Source: JAXMCK01 sp046349395 (GTDB taxonomy: Bacteria > Pseudomonadota > Alphaproteobacteria > Geminicoccales > Geminicoccaceae). From it: a DNA stretch of 64,000 nucleotides. Where the stretch lies: NCBI GenBank assembly GCA_046349395.1, contig JAXMCK010000007.1, forward strand, positions 463,389 to 527,388. The letters run 5' to 3'. Shown piece by piece: positions 25,206-33,686 of the stretch (its first letter is position 1; each line of letters opens with the position of its first letter). The position numbers and the translations under genes are program-made. Below the pieces are notes generated by a model, which had not been told where the DNA came from, searched no databases, and was given only the letters and a program-made list of their open reading frames with translations.

Positions 25206-27440
25206 ATGCCGCGCAATGCCGTTATTCTGCCGACGACAGCACTTCTGGCTATGTCTGCCGCTCCGCTCATGGCGGCCGATGGCCCGTATTTCGAGCGCGT
25301 GGCGACGCTGCCCGTCTACGCGACGCTGCCGGAAGGCGCCGACCCAAAGACGCAGACCTCGGCCGAGATCATCACCGCGACGCCCGACGGGAATCTACTC
25401 GTCTTCACCGACAGCCCGGGCAAGCGCATCGGCTTCGTCGACATCGTCGATCCGGCGGCAACCAAGCCCGCCGGCTCGCTGGCGATGGGCGGCGAGCCGA
25501 CATCGGCGACGGTCGTGGGCGGCACCGTCCTCGTCGCCGTCAACACTTCCCCGAGCAAGGCGGCACCCACCGGCCATGTGGCCGTCGTCGACCTCGCCGG
25601 ACGTTCGATCGCTGCCACCTGCGACGTGAAGGGCCAGCCGGACTCGGTAGCGGCCAGCAAAGACGGCAAGTTCCTCGTCGTGGCGGTCGAGAACGAGCGC
25701 GACGAGGACCTGAACGACGGCGCCCTGCCGCAGCTGCCGGCGGGTCACATCGCCATCTTCGACCTCGGCGCTGACGGGCACCCGACCAACTGCGACGCGG
25801 TACGTATCGTCGACGTCACGGGCCTGGCGCAGGTGACGCCCGAGGATCCGGAGCCCGAGTTCGTTGACGTCAATGCGGCTGGCGTGGCCGCGGTCACGCT
25901 GCAGGAGAACAACCACGTGGTCCTCGTCGACCTCGCCACCGGCAATGTGACGGGCAATTTCACCGCGGGCACGGTCGACCTCGATCACATCGACACCGAC
26001 GACGACAAGATCATCGCCGGCACCGGACAGCTGAGGGACGTGCCGCGCGAGCCCGACGCGATCGGCTGGCTCGGCGACGACCGGGTCGTGACGGCCAACG
26101 AGGGCGACTACAAAGGTGGTAGCCGCGGCTTCACGATCTTCGACACGAGCGGCAAGGTCTTGTTCGACTCCGGCAACGAACTCGAGCACATGGCGATGCG
26201 CAACGGGCACTACCCCGTGAAGCGGGCCAAGTCGAAGGGTGTGGAGCCCGAGGGCATCGAGGTCGCGACCTTCGGCGATCAGCGACTCTTCTTCGTCAAT
26301 GCCGAGCGCGGCAACTTCGTCGCCGTCTATGTCGACAAGGGTGCATATGCGGCACCGGAGTTCCTGCAGTTCCTGCCGACTGGCGTCGGTCCCGAGGGCA
26401 CCATCGCCATTCCGAGCCGCGATCTCTACGTCGTCGCCAACGAAGCCGACGAGCCCGACGACAATCTCCGCTCGACGATCAGCATCTTCCGCCGCGGTGC
26501 GGCAGCACCCGCCTACCCGACCCTTGTTTCCGACGACGACCCGGCGACGGGTGCCCCCATCGGCTGGGGTGCCCTTTCCGGCCTCGCCATGGACCCCGCC
26601 ACGCCTGGCCGTCTCTACGCCGTCAGCGATAGCTACTACGGCACGTCCCGCATCTACACCATCGACACGACGAGCGCGCCGGCGCGGATCACGGACTATG
26701 TCGAACTCGTCAAGGACGGTAAGCCCGTTGCCTACGACGCCGAGGGCATTGCGCTCAAGGCGGGCGGCGGTTTCTGGATCGCGTCGGAAGGCAATCCCGA
26801 GAGCAAGAATCCACTCACGAAGAGCAATCTGCTCCTCGCGGTGGCGGGCGACGGGACGGTCGAGCAGGAGATCGCGCTGCCGGCAGCACTCGCCGAGCAG
26901 GCGGGCCGGTTCGGTTTCGAGGGTGTCGCCACCTGGGGCGAGGGTGACGCTCAGAAGGTGAGTCTCGCCGTGCAGCGGCCCTGGAAGGACGATCCCGAGA
27001 ACACGACCAAGCTCGCCGTCTACGATCCCGCGGCGAAGAGCTGGACGTTCCTGCGCTACCAGTTGGAAGCGCCCTCGTCTCCGGCCGGCGGCTGGGTCGG
27101 CCTGTCCGAGATCGTGGCCCTCGGCGGTGACCGCTTCGCCCTCATCGAGCGTGACAACCAGCCCGGCGCCGATGCGGCCTTCAAGAGCGTCACGGTGGTG
27201 TCGCTGGCCGGGGTCGAGCCGAAGCCCTACGGCGATGATCTCCCTACAGTGGCGAAGACCGTCGCCATCGATCTCCTGCCGGCGATGCGCGCGACGGCCG
27301 GTTGGATCAGCGACAAGCCGGAGGGCCTCGCCGTCCTGGCCGACGGCGAGGTGATCGCCGTCACCGACAATGACGGCGTGGACGGTGCCTCGGGCGAGAC
27401 GCTGCTGCTGCGGCTGGGGAAGCTGCCGGCGACGAACTGA
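25206..27440 (+). CDS. Secreted beta-propeller protein with esterase-like activity-of-phytase domain
   Basis: 744 residues. A signal peptide (about 1-23, ending PLMA) directs it to the periplasm or outside. The first half (about 30-430) is a beta-propeller of repeated strands (VDIVDPAATKPAGSL, VVVDLA-like units) rich in Asp loops. The second half (about 440-740) resembles the esterase-like-activity-of-phytase family, with GALSGLAMDPATPGRLYAVSDS, YDAEGIALKAGGGFWIASEG and DKPEGLAVLADGEVIAVTDND. The enzymatic activity of this family is poorly defined, so phosphatase or esterase action is only possible. GGGAG lies 6 bases before the ATG. Convergent with the ArgE-like gene, 4 bases apart. Confidence 0.85.
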   Translation: MPRNAVILPTTALLAMSAAPLMAADGPYFERVATLPVYATLPEGADPKTQTSAEIITATPDGNLLVFTDSPGKRIGFVDIVDPAATKPAGSLAMGGEPTSATVVGGTVLVAVNTSPSKAAPTGHVAVVDLAGRSIAATCDVKGQPDSVAASKDGKFLVVAVENERDEDLNDGALPQLPAGHIAIFDLGADGHPTNCDAVRIVDVTGLAQVTPEDPEPEFVDVNAAGVAAVTLQENNHVVLVDLATGNVTGNFTAGTVDLDHIDTDDDKIIAGTGQLRDVPREPDAIGWLGDDRVVTANEGDYKGGSRGFTIFDTSGKVLFDSGNELEHMAMRNGHYPVKRAKSKGVEPEGIEVATFGDQRLFFVNAERGNFVAVYVDKGAYAAPEFLQFLPTGVGPEGTIAIPSRDLYVVANEADEPDDNLRSTISIFRRGAAAPAYPTLVSDDDPATGAPIGWGALSGLAMDPATPGRLYAVSDSYYGTSRIYTIDTTSAPARITDYVELVKDGKPVAYDAEGIALKAGGGFWIASEGNPESKNPLTKSNLLLAVAGDGTVEQEIALPAALAEQAGRFGFEGVATWGEGDAQKVSLAVQRPWKDDPENTTKLAVYDPAAKSWTFLRYQLEAPSSPAGGWVGLSEIVALGGDRFALIERDNQPGADAAFKSVTVVSLAGVEPKPYGDDLPTVAKTVAIDLLPAMRATAGWISDKPEGLAVLADGEVIAVTDNDGVDGASGETLLLRLGKLPATN

Positions 27441-27444
27441 GCGC

Positions 27445-28602
27445 TCAGGTGCAGGCGGCGCGGACCAGGCGTTCCAGGAACGCGTCGCACGCATCGAGTT
27501 GGCTCTGCTCGATATACTCGTCGGGCTTGTGGGCGACCCGGATGTCGCCTGGGCCCAGCACGACCGAGGGAATCTGTCGGCTCTGGTACCAGCCGGCCTC
27601 GGTGCCGAAGGCGACCTTCCCGGCTTCCGCCCCGCCGGCGAGCTCTCGGCACAGCTGCAGGAAGCGGTCGGCCGGATCGGCGGCCAAGCCCGGATAGGCC
27701 TGGATGGCCTCGAACCTGATGTCCGCCTCGGGTGCGATCTCGCGCATGCCGGGCAGCAGCGTGCTGAGCGCCCAGGCCTCGACGTCGGCGACGAGCGCTT
27801 TCGCCTCGACGCCGGGAATCGAGCGGAACTCGAACTCGAAGGTGCAGGCGGCCGGTATGACGTTGAGCTGACCACCGCCCTCGATCCGCCCGATGCTGCT
27901 CGTCGTCCAGCACGGGTCGAAACCGTGGGCGTGCGGCCCCTCCCGGCGCATCCGCTCGCCCAAGCTCTGCACGTGGCAAACGATCTCGGCGGCGATGGCG
28001 ACCGCGTTCACCGCCCGGTCGGTCAGCGCCGAATGGCCGGGGCGTCCGGTCACCGTGCAACGCGCCGCCGCCTTGCCCTTGTGGGCGTCGACCGGCTGCA
28101 TGAGCGTGGGCTCTCCCACGAGGCAGCCCCAGGGCCGCTTGGGGAGCAGATCGGCCATCGCGTCCAGAAGATGCGGCACGCCGAGGCAGCCGATCTCCTC
28201 GTCGTAGGAGAAGGCCAGCGTCACCGGTGCCGTCAGGCCCATCTTCTGCAGCGTCGGGACGAGCGTCATCGCCGAGGCCAGAAAGCCCTTCATGTCCGCC
28301 GAGCCGCGGCCGTAGAGGCGACCGTCCTTCCGCCAAGTTGTGAAGGGGTCGTTCGTCCAAGCCTGCCCCTCGGTCGGCACCACGTCCATGTGCCCCGAGA
28401 GCACGATGCCCGGGCGGTCCGCTGGACCGACCGTCGCGAGAACCGCCGCCTTCTGGCCGTCGGGACTTGGAACCCGGTGTGCCGTCACGCCGAGGCCGGC
28501 GAGATAGTCTTCGACGAAGTCGGCGATCGGCAGGTTCGACCGATCGCTGATGCTGGGAAAGGCGATCAGGCGCTCGAGCAGGTCGGCAGTGGCGCTGGAC
28601 AA
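27445..28602 (-). CDS. argE: Acetylornithine deacetylase-like M20 metallopeptidase
   Basis: 385 residues from a TTG at 28602 with GAGG seven bases upstream. The dinuclear zinc site is visible: SGHMDVVP (first His/Asp), GSADMKGF (bridging Asp), YDEEIGCLG (catalytic Glu pair), and HKPDEYI near the end. It matches the ArgE family (N-acetylornithine to ornithine plus acetate); other acyl-amino-acid substrates are possible. A second M20 enzyme is encoded at 47997-49178. Stands alone; its start faces the pseudo-HtrA gene. Confidence 0.85.
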   Translation of the reverse strand: MSSATADLLERLIAFPSISDRSNLPIADFVEDYLAGLGVTAHRVPSPDGQKAAVLATVGPADRPGIVLSGHMDVVPTEGQAWTNDPFTTWRKDGRLYGRGSADMKGFLASAMTLVPTLQKMGLTAPVTLAFSYDEEIGCLGVPHLLDAMADLLPKRPWGCLVGEPTLMQPVDAHKGKAAARCTVTGRPGHSALTDRAVNAVAIAAEIVCHVQSLGERMRREGPHAHGFDPCWTTSSIGRIEGGGQLNVIPAACTFEFEFRSIPGVEAKALVADVEAWALSTLLPGMREIAPEADIRFEAIQAYPGLAADPADRFLQLCRELAGGAEAGKVAFGTEAGWYQSRQIPSVVLGPGDIRVAHKPDEYIEQSQLDACDAFLERLVRAACT

Positions 28603-28731
28603 GCGGATACCTCGTCATGGGCGACGTGGCGCGAGGATAAGGCCGGCGCCGCACGGCCGTCACGCCTCTGTCGCAATCGAAGGGGCCGGAGCTAGTTTGA
28701 GGCGGAGTTCGACTTCCGGGATGGTCGCCGC

Positions 28732-29703
28732 ATGCGCCGCGTTCTCCTGCCACTGCTCCTCGTGCTGCTCTCGACGAAGGCGCAGGCAGCGCCCAAGGAC
28801 GTGATCGCCGCCGTCCTCGGGCTACGGAGCGAAGTGCCCGGCGACGCCCGCACCGCGGACACGCTGGGCCGGGAGCGGGCCGGCTCCGGCATCGTCATCG
28901 ACGGCGGCGGGCTCGTCCTCACCATCGGCTATCTCATCCTCGAAGCCTCATCGGTCGACCTGTTCGATGCGGCGGGCAAGCGAATCCCGGCCGAGGTCGT
29001 CGGCTACGATCACGAGACCGGGCTCGGTCTCGTGCGGGCGACGGTGCCGCTCCCTGGCATCACGCCGGTACCCCTCGGCGACAGCGACGTGGTTGCGATC
29101 GGGGATCCGCTGCTGGTGCTCTCCAGGGCCCCGGAACTCGGCGGCCGCGAGGCGAAGCTGGTCGATCGGCGCGACTACACCGGCTACTGGGAGTATCTGC
29201 TGCCGCGAGCGCTCTTCACCTCGCCGCAGCATGCCGAGTTCGGCGGTGCCGCCCTCATCGACCGAGAGGGCCGTCTGGTCGGCGTCGGCTCGTTGCGGGT
29301 TCCCGATGCCGCCGGGCCCGGCATCGAGTCGCCGGGCAACATGTTCGTGCCCGTCGACGCGTTGAAGCCGATCATGGGCGACCTCATCGCCTTCGGACGG
29401 CGGCAGAGTGCCGGACGGCCGTGGCTCGGCGTCATCAGCCACGAGATGGACGGGCATGTCGTCATCGTCGACGTCGCGAAGGGAAGTCCTGCAGCGGCGG
29501 CCGGCCTTGCGCAGGGTGATCTCGTTCTCGCCGTAGGGGGGCGGGACGTCGGCACGCTTGCGGAGTTCTATGAGAGAATCTGGTCTCTCGGGGCCCCGGG
29601 CGTCCGCGTGCCGCTGCGCGTGCTGCGGCAGGATCGCGTGCTCGAGATCGAGAGCGGCTCCATCGACCGCCTGCGGTGGCTGAAGCTGGACCAGACCTAC
29701 TGA
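28732..29703 (+). CDS. DegP/HtrA-like protein with PDZ domain and no catalytic triad (pseudoprotease)
   Basis: 323 residues. Signal peptide (about 1-19, ending KAQA), then a trypsin-like domain of the HtrA type (GSGIVIDGGGLVLTIGYLIL, YDHETGLGLVRA, FGGAALIDREGRLVGVGS), then a PDZ domain (about 225-310, with GSPAAAAGLAQGDLVLAVGG). The positions where HtrA carries its triad read Tyr67 for His, Gly97 for Asp and Phe170 for Ser. All three are lost, so it should not cleave proteins; a chaperone, scaffold or inhibitor role is inference. It heads a run of plus-strand genes for small secreted proteins (CreA, Rap1a-like). Confidence 0.85.
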   Translation: MRRVLLPLLLVLLSTKAQAAPKDVIAAVLGLRSEVPGDARTADTLGRERAGSGIVIDGGGLVLTIGYLILEASSVDLFDAAGKRIPAEVVGYDHETGLGLVRATVPLPGITPVPLGDSDVVAIGDPLLVLSRAPELGGREAKLVDRRDYTGYWEYLLPRALFTSPQHAEFGGAALIDREGRLVGVGSLRVPDAAGPGIESPGNMFVPVDALKPIMGDLIAFGRRQSAGRPWLGVISHEMDGHVVIVDVAKGSPAAAAGLAQGDLVLAVGGRDVGTLAEFYERIWSLGAPGVRVPLRVLRQDRVLEIESGSIDRLRWLKLDQTY

Positions 29704-29768
29704 GGTGCAGCAGCTGCGCTCGTAAGGCGCAACTTGCCCGCATCTCGCGTAAGGGTAAAAGAGTGGTC

Positions 29769-30239
29769 ATGAGATACAAAATTGCTGCCCTGTTTCTCGC
29801 CGTCTTTCCGTGTGCCGTGCACGCCGACGAAGTCGGCGAGTTCACGAACGACTGGATGGGCAACGGCATCGTCGTCGAATCGATCGCCGATCCCAAGGTC
29901 GACGGCGTCACCTGCTGGGTCAGCCATTTCTCGCGCGGCATGCTCGACCGGCTGCAGAAGGGCAACTGGTTCGAGGATCCGTCGAACGCGACCATCACCT
30001 GTTCGCAGAGCGGGCCGATCGTCATCGGCGACATCGAAAAGGGGAAGGACGGCGAGGACGTCTTCTCCGAGCGCAAGAGCCTGATCTTCAAGAGCATCGG
30101 CGTGCGGCGGCTGTTCGACAGCCAGAACCAGAGCCTGCTCTATGTCGTCTACAGCCGGCAGATCACCGAAGGATCGGCGAAGATGGACATGAGCAGCATC
30201 TCGCTGCAGGGCCAGAACGTGACCTGGAAGAATCCGTAA
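29769..30239 (+). CDS. creA: CreA family periplasmic protein
   Basis: 156 residues, almost the length of E. coli CreA. A signal peptide (about 1-19, ending AVHA) is followed by DEVGEFTNDWMGNGIVVESIADPKVDGVTCWVSHFSRG, a close family match, then CSQSGPI and SIGVRRLFDSQNQSLLYVVYSR. Function is unknown despite wide distribution. The two Cys could form a disulfide. It sits 65 bases after the pseudo-HtrA gene and 20 bases before the Rap1a-like gene, so co-transcription is likely. Confidence 0.92.
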   Translation: MRYKIAALFLAVFPCAVHADEVGEFTNDWMGNGIVVESIADPKVDGVTCWVSHFSRGMLDRLQKGNWFEDPSNATITCSQSGPIVIGDIEKGKDGEDVFSERKSLIFKSIGVRRLFDSQNQSLLYVVYSRQITEGSAKMDMSSISLQGQNVTWKNP

Positions 30240-30259
30240 GAGGGGGAGAGCGGGGGACG

Positions 30260-30649
30260 ATGCAACGAAACCTGATCGCCGCGGTGGCGATGGCGGCTTT
30301 CTTTGTGGCCGGTGCTGCACAGGCGCAGACGAGGCCTCTGCCGGAGACGATCGCCATCGAGACCACGAAGGACCTGGCCGACACCTGCCAGGTCGCCGAG
30401 GGTGCTCCCGGGGCGAGCGAGGCCCTGAACTTCTGCTACGGCTACATCATCGGCGCCGGGCAGACCTATTCGGAGATGGTCGCCGCGAAGGTGATCAAGC
30501 CCATCGCCTGTGCCAATCCGACGCCGAACATCGAGACCATCCGCGAGAACTTCCTATCCTGGGCGGCGGCCAATCCGCAGCACGGCGGCGAGAAGGCGCT
30601 GGATGGCCTCTGGCGGTCGGCGGCGGCCAAGTGGCCCTGCCCGAAGTAA
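30260..30649 (+). CDS. Rap1a/Tai-like immunity-family small secreted protein
   Basis: 129 residues. A signal peptide (about 1-22, AGAAQA) is followed by a small helical domain with four Cys (DTCQ, NFCYGY, PIACANP, KWPCPK), probably two disulfides. The pattern FCYGYIIGAGQ and PNIETIRENFLSWAAANPQ matches the Rap1a/Tai family. Founding members neutralise type VI amidase effectors (Tae4) in the periplasm, but many homologues stand alone and have unknown roles. No effector gene or type VI cluster is near. Confidence 0.75.
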   Translation: MQRNLIAAVAMAAFFVAGAAQAQTRPLPETIAIETTKDLADTCQVAEGAPGASEALNFCYGYIIGAGQTYSEMVAAKVIKPIACANPTPNIETIRENFLSWAAANPQHGGEKALDGLWRSAAAKWPCPK

Positions 30650-30683
30650 GCGACCGGACCACGCTTTGGGGGAAGATAGGGGA

Positions 30684-30914
30684 ATGACCCGCAACAGACT
30701 GGGATTGATGGCTCTGGCCCTGCTCGTCGCCGGCGCCGTCGCCGCCTGCAACGTCAACAGCCAGACCGGCTCGCGCACCGCTACCGGCGCCGGTGTGGGT
30801 GCCGCGGCGGGTGCCGCCGTCGGCCTCCTGAACGGCAACTTCATCGGCAGCACCCTGACCGGTGCTGCGGCCGGTGCCGCCGGTGGCTTCGTCTACGACC
30901 AGATCCAGAAGTAG
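30684..30914 (+). CDS. Glycine-zipper lipoprotein
   Basis: 76 residues. A lipoprotein signal ends in VAAC (Cys22 as lipidated residue). The mature part is a Gly/Ala zipper (GAGVGAAAGAAVGLLNG, then GAAAGAAGGFVYDQIQK), like the OmpA-linked or SlyB-type glycine-zipper families that insert in membranes. AGGGGA precedes the ATG. It may share a transcript with the CreA and Rap1a-like genes upstream. Role unknown; envelope integrity is a guess. Confidence 0.8.
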   Translation: MTRNRLGLMALALLVAGAVAACNVNSQTGSRTATGAGVGAAAGAAVGLLNGNFIGSTLTGAAAGAAGGFVYDQIQK

Positions 30915-30935
30915 CGCGGACCGGCCCCTGCGCTC

Positions 30936-31763
30936 TCAGAACCGACGAAGAACCATGTCGGCCATGAGACGCAGGGGTGTCGACGCCGGCCGGCCGATCT
31001 GGGCGGCCACGAACGGATCGCAGCCGGCACGACGGATCATGGCGGCGTAGAGGGCCGCGAGGTGGCCCGGCAGGAGGGCCGGCAATGCCGTTCGCGGTGG
31101 TGTCACGGCGACCCGCCTTGCCTCTTCAAGTTTGCTGTCTGCACGGTCAAGCATGGCTCGAACGGCCCGGCCGAGGCCTTCGCTCATCCGCACCGCCAAG
31201 ATTTCGGACGTCGACACGCCCTCACGGCCGATCGTGTCCTTCGGCAGCCTGACGCGCTGCCGCTGCGCCTCGTAGGCGACCGCGCGCACGATCCCGACGA
31301 GGCCGAACGCCGTGCCCGCCTCCTGCGCGGCATGGACCAGATGCGGCTCGCGATGACCGAGGATCGCCAGCGTCGCCGTTTGCACGGTGCCGGCAGTATC
31401 GGCCACATAGCGGTCGAGCACCCCGAGGTCGGTCGGCTGCAGGCCGTCGAGGTCCTGGGTGCGGGCTTCGAAGAGCGGGTCCAGATCATCGACTTTGAGA
31501 CGAGCGTCGGCCAGGGCGGGCGCCAGCGCCTGCAGTGCCGGATGCGAAAAGGTCCCTCGTGCAGCCGTCTCGGCGATCGCGTCGTGCCACCAACGGAAAC
31601 GGATCTGGGCCGCCAGAGGTTCGCTCGCCAGGTCGGGAACGCGCGCCAGCTCCTGGTTCAGCAGCAGGAGACCGAACACCTCGTCGCGCCGTGCGGGCGG
31701 CATGAACAGGGCGCACAAGGACCGATCGGGATCCTGCCGGCGGGCGTCCTGCGCCAGGGCCAT
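30936..31763 (-). CDS. Squalene/phytoene-synthase-fold protein, NDUFAF6-like
   Basis: 275 residues from the ATG at 31763; the frame stays open to 31865, but the family begins close to this Met (RRQDPDRSLCALFMPPARRDE). It resembles the alphaproteobacterial and mitochondrial NDUFAF6 group: the fold of squalene synthase (FRWWHDAI, GTAFGLVGIVRAVAYEAQRQRVRLP), but the first Asp-rich metal motif is missing at FGLLLLNQEL. NDUFAF6 assists assembly of respiratory complex I. An NDUFAF3-like gene (33308-33685) lies close by, which supports that reading over terpene synthesis. Confidence 0.78.
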   Translation of the reverse strand: MALAQDARRQDPDRSLCALFMPPARRDEVFGLLLLNQELARVPDLASEPLAAQIRFRWWHDAIAETAARGTFSHPALQALAPALADARLKVDDLDPLFEARTQDLDGLQPTDLGVLDRYVADTAGTVQTATLAILGHREPHLVHAAQEAGTAFGLVGIVRAVAYEAQRQRVRLPKDTIGREGVSTSEILAVRMSEGLGRAVRAMLDRADSKLEEARRVAVTPPRTALPALLPGHLAALYAAMIRRAGCDPFVAAQIGRPASTPLRLMADMVLRRF

Positions 31764-31868
31764 GCCCGCCGTTCGGGCTTCCTTTGCCGTCGTTCCCGCC
31801 CTATCTAGCGACCGCAAGCGCTTTCCACCGTTCTGACCATCATCCGCAGCAGCAAGGCGAGGCAACCC

Positions 31869-32474
31869 ATGGCTTTTTCACTGCCAGATCTGCCCTACGA
31901 CTATGAGGCCCTCGAGCCCTATATGTCGTCGCGCACCTTGCATCTCCACCACGACAAGCATCATCAGGCCTACGTCACCAACCTGAACAACCTGATCGAG
32001 GGCAACGAGTTCGCCAGCAAGAGCCTCGAGGACATCGTCCGCGGCTCCTACGGCGATCCGGCCAAGGCCGGAATCTTCAACAATGCCGGCCAGCACTGGA
32101 ACCACAACCTGTTCTGGCGGACGATGAAGAAGGGCGGCGGCGGCAATCCCGGCGGCGAGCTCGCCAAGCGCATCAACGACGCCTTCGGATCGTTCGAGGC
32201 CTTCAAGGAGCAGTTCAAGACGGCCGCGGTGACCCAGTTCGGCTCGGGCTGGGCCTGGCTGGCGCTCGACGGCGATGTCCTCAAGGTGACAAAGACCCCG
32301 AACGGCGAGAACCCGCTGGTCCACGGCCAGACGCCGCTCCTCGGCCTCGATGTCTGGGAGCACGCCTATTATCTCGATTACGAGAACCGGCGCCCGGAGT
32401 ATGTCGCCGGCTTCCTGAACAGCCTCGTCAACTGGGAAGAGGTCGAGCAGGAGTTGCACAAGGCGCTGGCCTGA
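31869..32474 (+). CDS. sodB: Superoxide dismutase, iron type
   Basis: 201 residues. Converts superoxide to oxygen and peroxide in the cytoplasm. Metal ligands are His27 (HLHHDKHH), His79 (QHWNHNLFW), Asp161 and His165 (LDVWEHAYY). Gln75, three residues before the WNH element, and the FGSGWAWL segment are typical of Fe rather than Mn enzymes. AGGCGAGG lies upstream of the ATG. A strong hairpin follows the gene. Its 5' region is shared with the divergent NDUFAF6-like gene. Confidence 0.95.
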   Translation: MAFSLPDLPYDYEALEPYMSSRTLHLHHDKHHQAYVTNLNNLIEGNEFASKSLEDIVRGSYGDPAKAGIFNNAGQHWNHNLFWRTMKKGGGGNPGGELAKRINDAFGSFEAFKEQFKTAAVTQFGSGWAWLALDGDVLKVTKTPNGENPLVHGQTPLLGLDVWEHAYYLDYENRRPEYVAGFLNSLVNWEEVEQELHKALA

Positions 32475-32485
32475 ACCATCCTGCA

Positions 32486-32510
32486 CGGAGCCGGCAGTGC
32501 GCCGGCTCCG
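32486..32510 (+). terminator. Terminator-like hairpin after sodB
   Basis: CGGAGCCGGC-AGTGC-GCCGGCTCCG is a perfect 10-bp stem with a 5-base loop, starting 12 bases after the sodB stop. It lies 20 bases before the next ATG, so it could also limit read-through into the lipoprotein gene. Confidence 0.6.
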
Positions 32511-32529
32511 ACATTCTGGAGAGGGTTAC

Positions 32530-33297
32530 ATGAAGTCGTTCGGGGGGCTGCCGGCAGCCGCGGTGCTGCTCGTGGGTGCTTTGGCCCTTTCCGGTTGCGC
32601 CGCCACGACCACCGCCGTCGCGAAGCGCAATCTCGACGTGCAGACGAAGATGACCGACACGGTCTTCCTCGAGCCGGTCGCATCCTCCCAGAAGACGGTC
32701 TTCGTCGACATCAAGAACACCTCCGACAAGCCCGGTCTCGACGTCCGCAGCCAAGTCGAGGGTGCGATCGCCGCCCGGGGCTACAAGATCGTCTCCGATC
32801 CCTCGCAGGCCGAGTTCATCCTCCAGGCCAACGTGCTGCAGGCCGGCCGCTCGGCGGAGACCGCCACCCAGGCCGCGTACAACAGCGGCTTCGGCGGCAG
32901 CCTCGTCGGCGGTGCCGTCGGCGCCGCCGCCGGCTACGGCATCGGCAAGGCGGGCATCGGCGTGAACGACACGGTGGGTGCCGTCGCCGGCGGTCTCGCC
33001 GGTGCCGCCATCGAGAGCCTGAGCGGCGCCTATGTGCAGGATGTCGACTACAGCATCATCACCGACATCCAGATCTCGCAGCGCGCCTCGCCGGGCGTGG
33101 TCGTGAGCCAGAGCGAGACGGCCAACCTGCAGCAGGGCAGCTCGGGCAACGTCAGCCAGTCGTCGAGCACCACCACCGACATGCGCCGCTACCGCACGCG
33201 GATCGTGTCCAGCGCCAATCAGGTGAACCTGGATTGGCCCGACGCCGAGCCGCAGCTCGTCGCCGGCCTCAGCCAGTCGATCGCAGGGCTCTTCTGA
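32530..33297 (+). CDS. TraT-like outer-membrane lipoprotein
   Basis: 255 residues. Lipoprotein signal LALSGC (Cys23). The mature sequence matches the TraT complement-resistance family: TAVAKRNLDVQTKMTDTVFLEPV, then a central glycine-rich region (GGSLVGGAVGAAAGYGIGKAG), and DYSIITDIQISQR. TraT on F plasmids blocks mating-pair formation and complement; chromosomal homologues have unknown roles. A Gln/Ser-rich stretch (about 200-220) precedes the C-terminus. GAGGG lies 5 bases before the ATG. Convergent with the Mth938-like gene. Confidence 0.85.
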   Translation: MKSFGGLPAAAVLLVGALALSGCAATTTAVAKRNLDVQTKMTDTVFLEPVASSQKTVFVDIKNTSDKPGLDVRSQVEGAIAARGYKIVSDPSQAEFILQANVLQAGRSAETATQAAYNSGFGGSLVGGAVGAAAGYGIGKAGIGVNDTVGAVAGGLAGAAIESLSGAYVQDVDYSIITDIQISQRASPGVVVSQSETANLQQGSSGNVSQSSSTTTDMRRYRTRIVSSANQVNLDWPDAEPQLVAGLSQSIAGLF

Positions 33298-33307
33298 GAT
33301 CCGGTCG

Positions 33308-33685
33308 TCAGGTCAGCGGCAGCAACGCTGCCGCGACCTTCCTCTCCTCACCCAGCAGCAGGTTGTAAGTCCTACACGCCGCCGCCGTCGTCATCGATTC
33401 GACGGCGATCCGCCTGCCCTGCAAAGCGGTGCGCAGGGTTGGCGGCACGAGCTGGAAAGCGCCGCCGGTACCCAGCAGCAGGATGTCGGGCGGCGTCGCC
33501 ACCACCTCGGCGAGGCTCGCCTCGGCAACGTCATCCAGGCCCGCCACCGCCCAGGCCAAGGTGCGCTCGGGGAAGACGAGGACCGCACCCTTGAACGTCA
33601 CGCCCGAGATCCGGAAACCGCCGACGTCGTAGCGCTGGATGACCTGCAGGTGCGACGGGAGCGGCAGGGTGACGTCCTTCGCCAC
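33308..33685 (-). CDS. Mth938/NDUFAF3-like protein (DUF498)
   Basis: 125 residues from a GTG at 33685, one base after the secF stop. The fold pattern is FRISGVTFKGAVLVFPERTLAWAV, then PDILLLGTGGAFQLVPP, then GRRIAVESMTTAAACRTYNLLLGEERKVAAALLPL. The mitochondrial counterpart NDUFAF3 takes part in early complex I assembly. The gene is the tail of the yajC-secD-secF operon, a conserved alphaproteobacterial order. The nearby NDUFAF6-like gene strengthens a complex I link, which is inference. Confidence 0.88.
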   Translation of the reverse strand: MAKDVTLPLPSHLQVIQRYDVGGFRISGVTFKGAVLVFPERTLAWAVAGLDDVAEASLAEVVATPPDILLLGTGGAFQLVPPTLRTALQGRRIAVESMTTAAACRTYNLLLGEERKVAAALLPLT

Positions 33686-33686
33686 C

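Noticed and set aside
25395..27875. An 826-codon open frame on the minus strand
   Set aside because: Antisense to the phytase-esterase-like gene, which has a signal peptide and domain motifs. The antisense product is Arg/Asp-rich with no recognisable domain.
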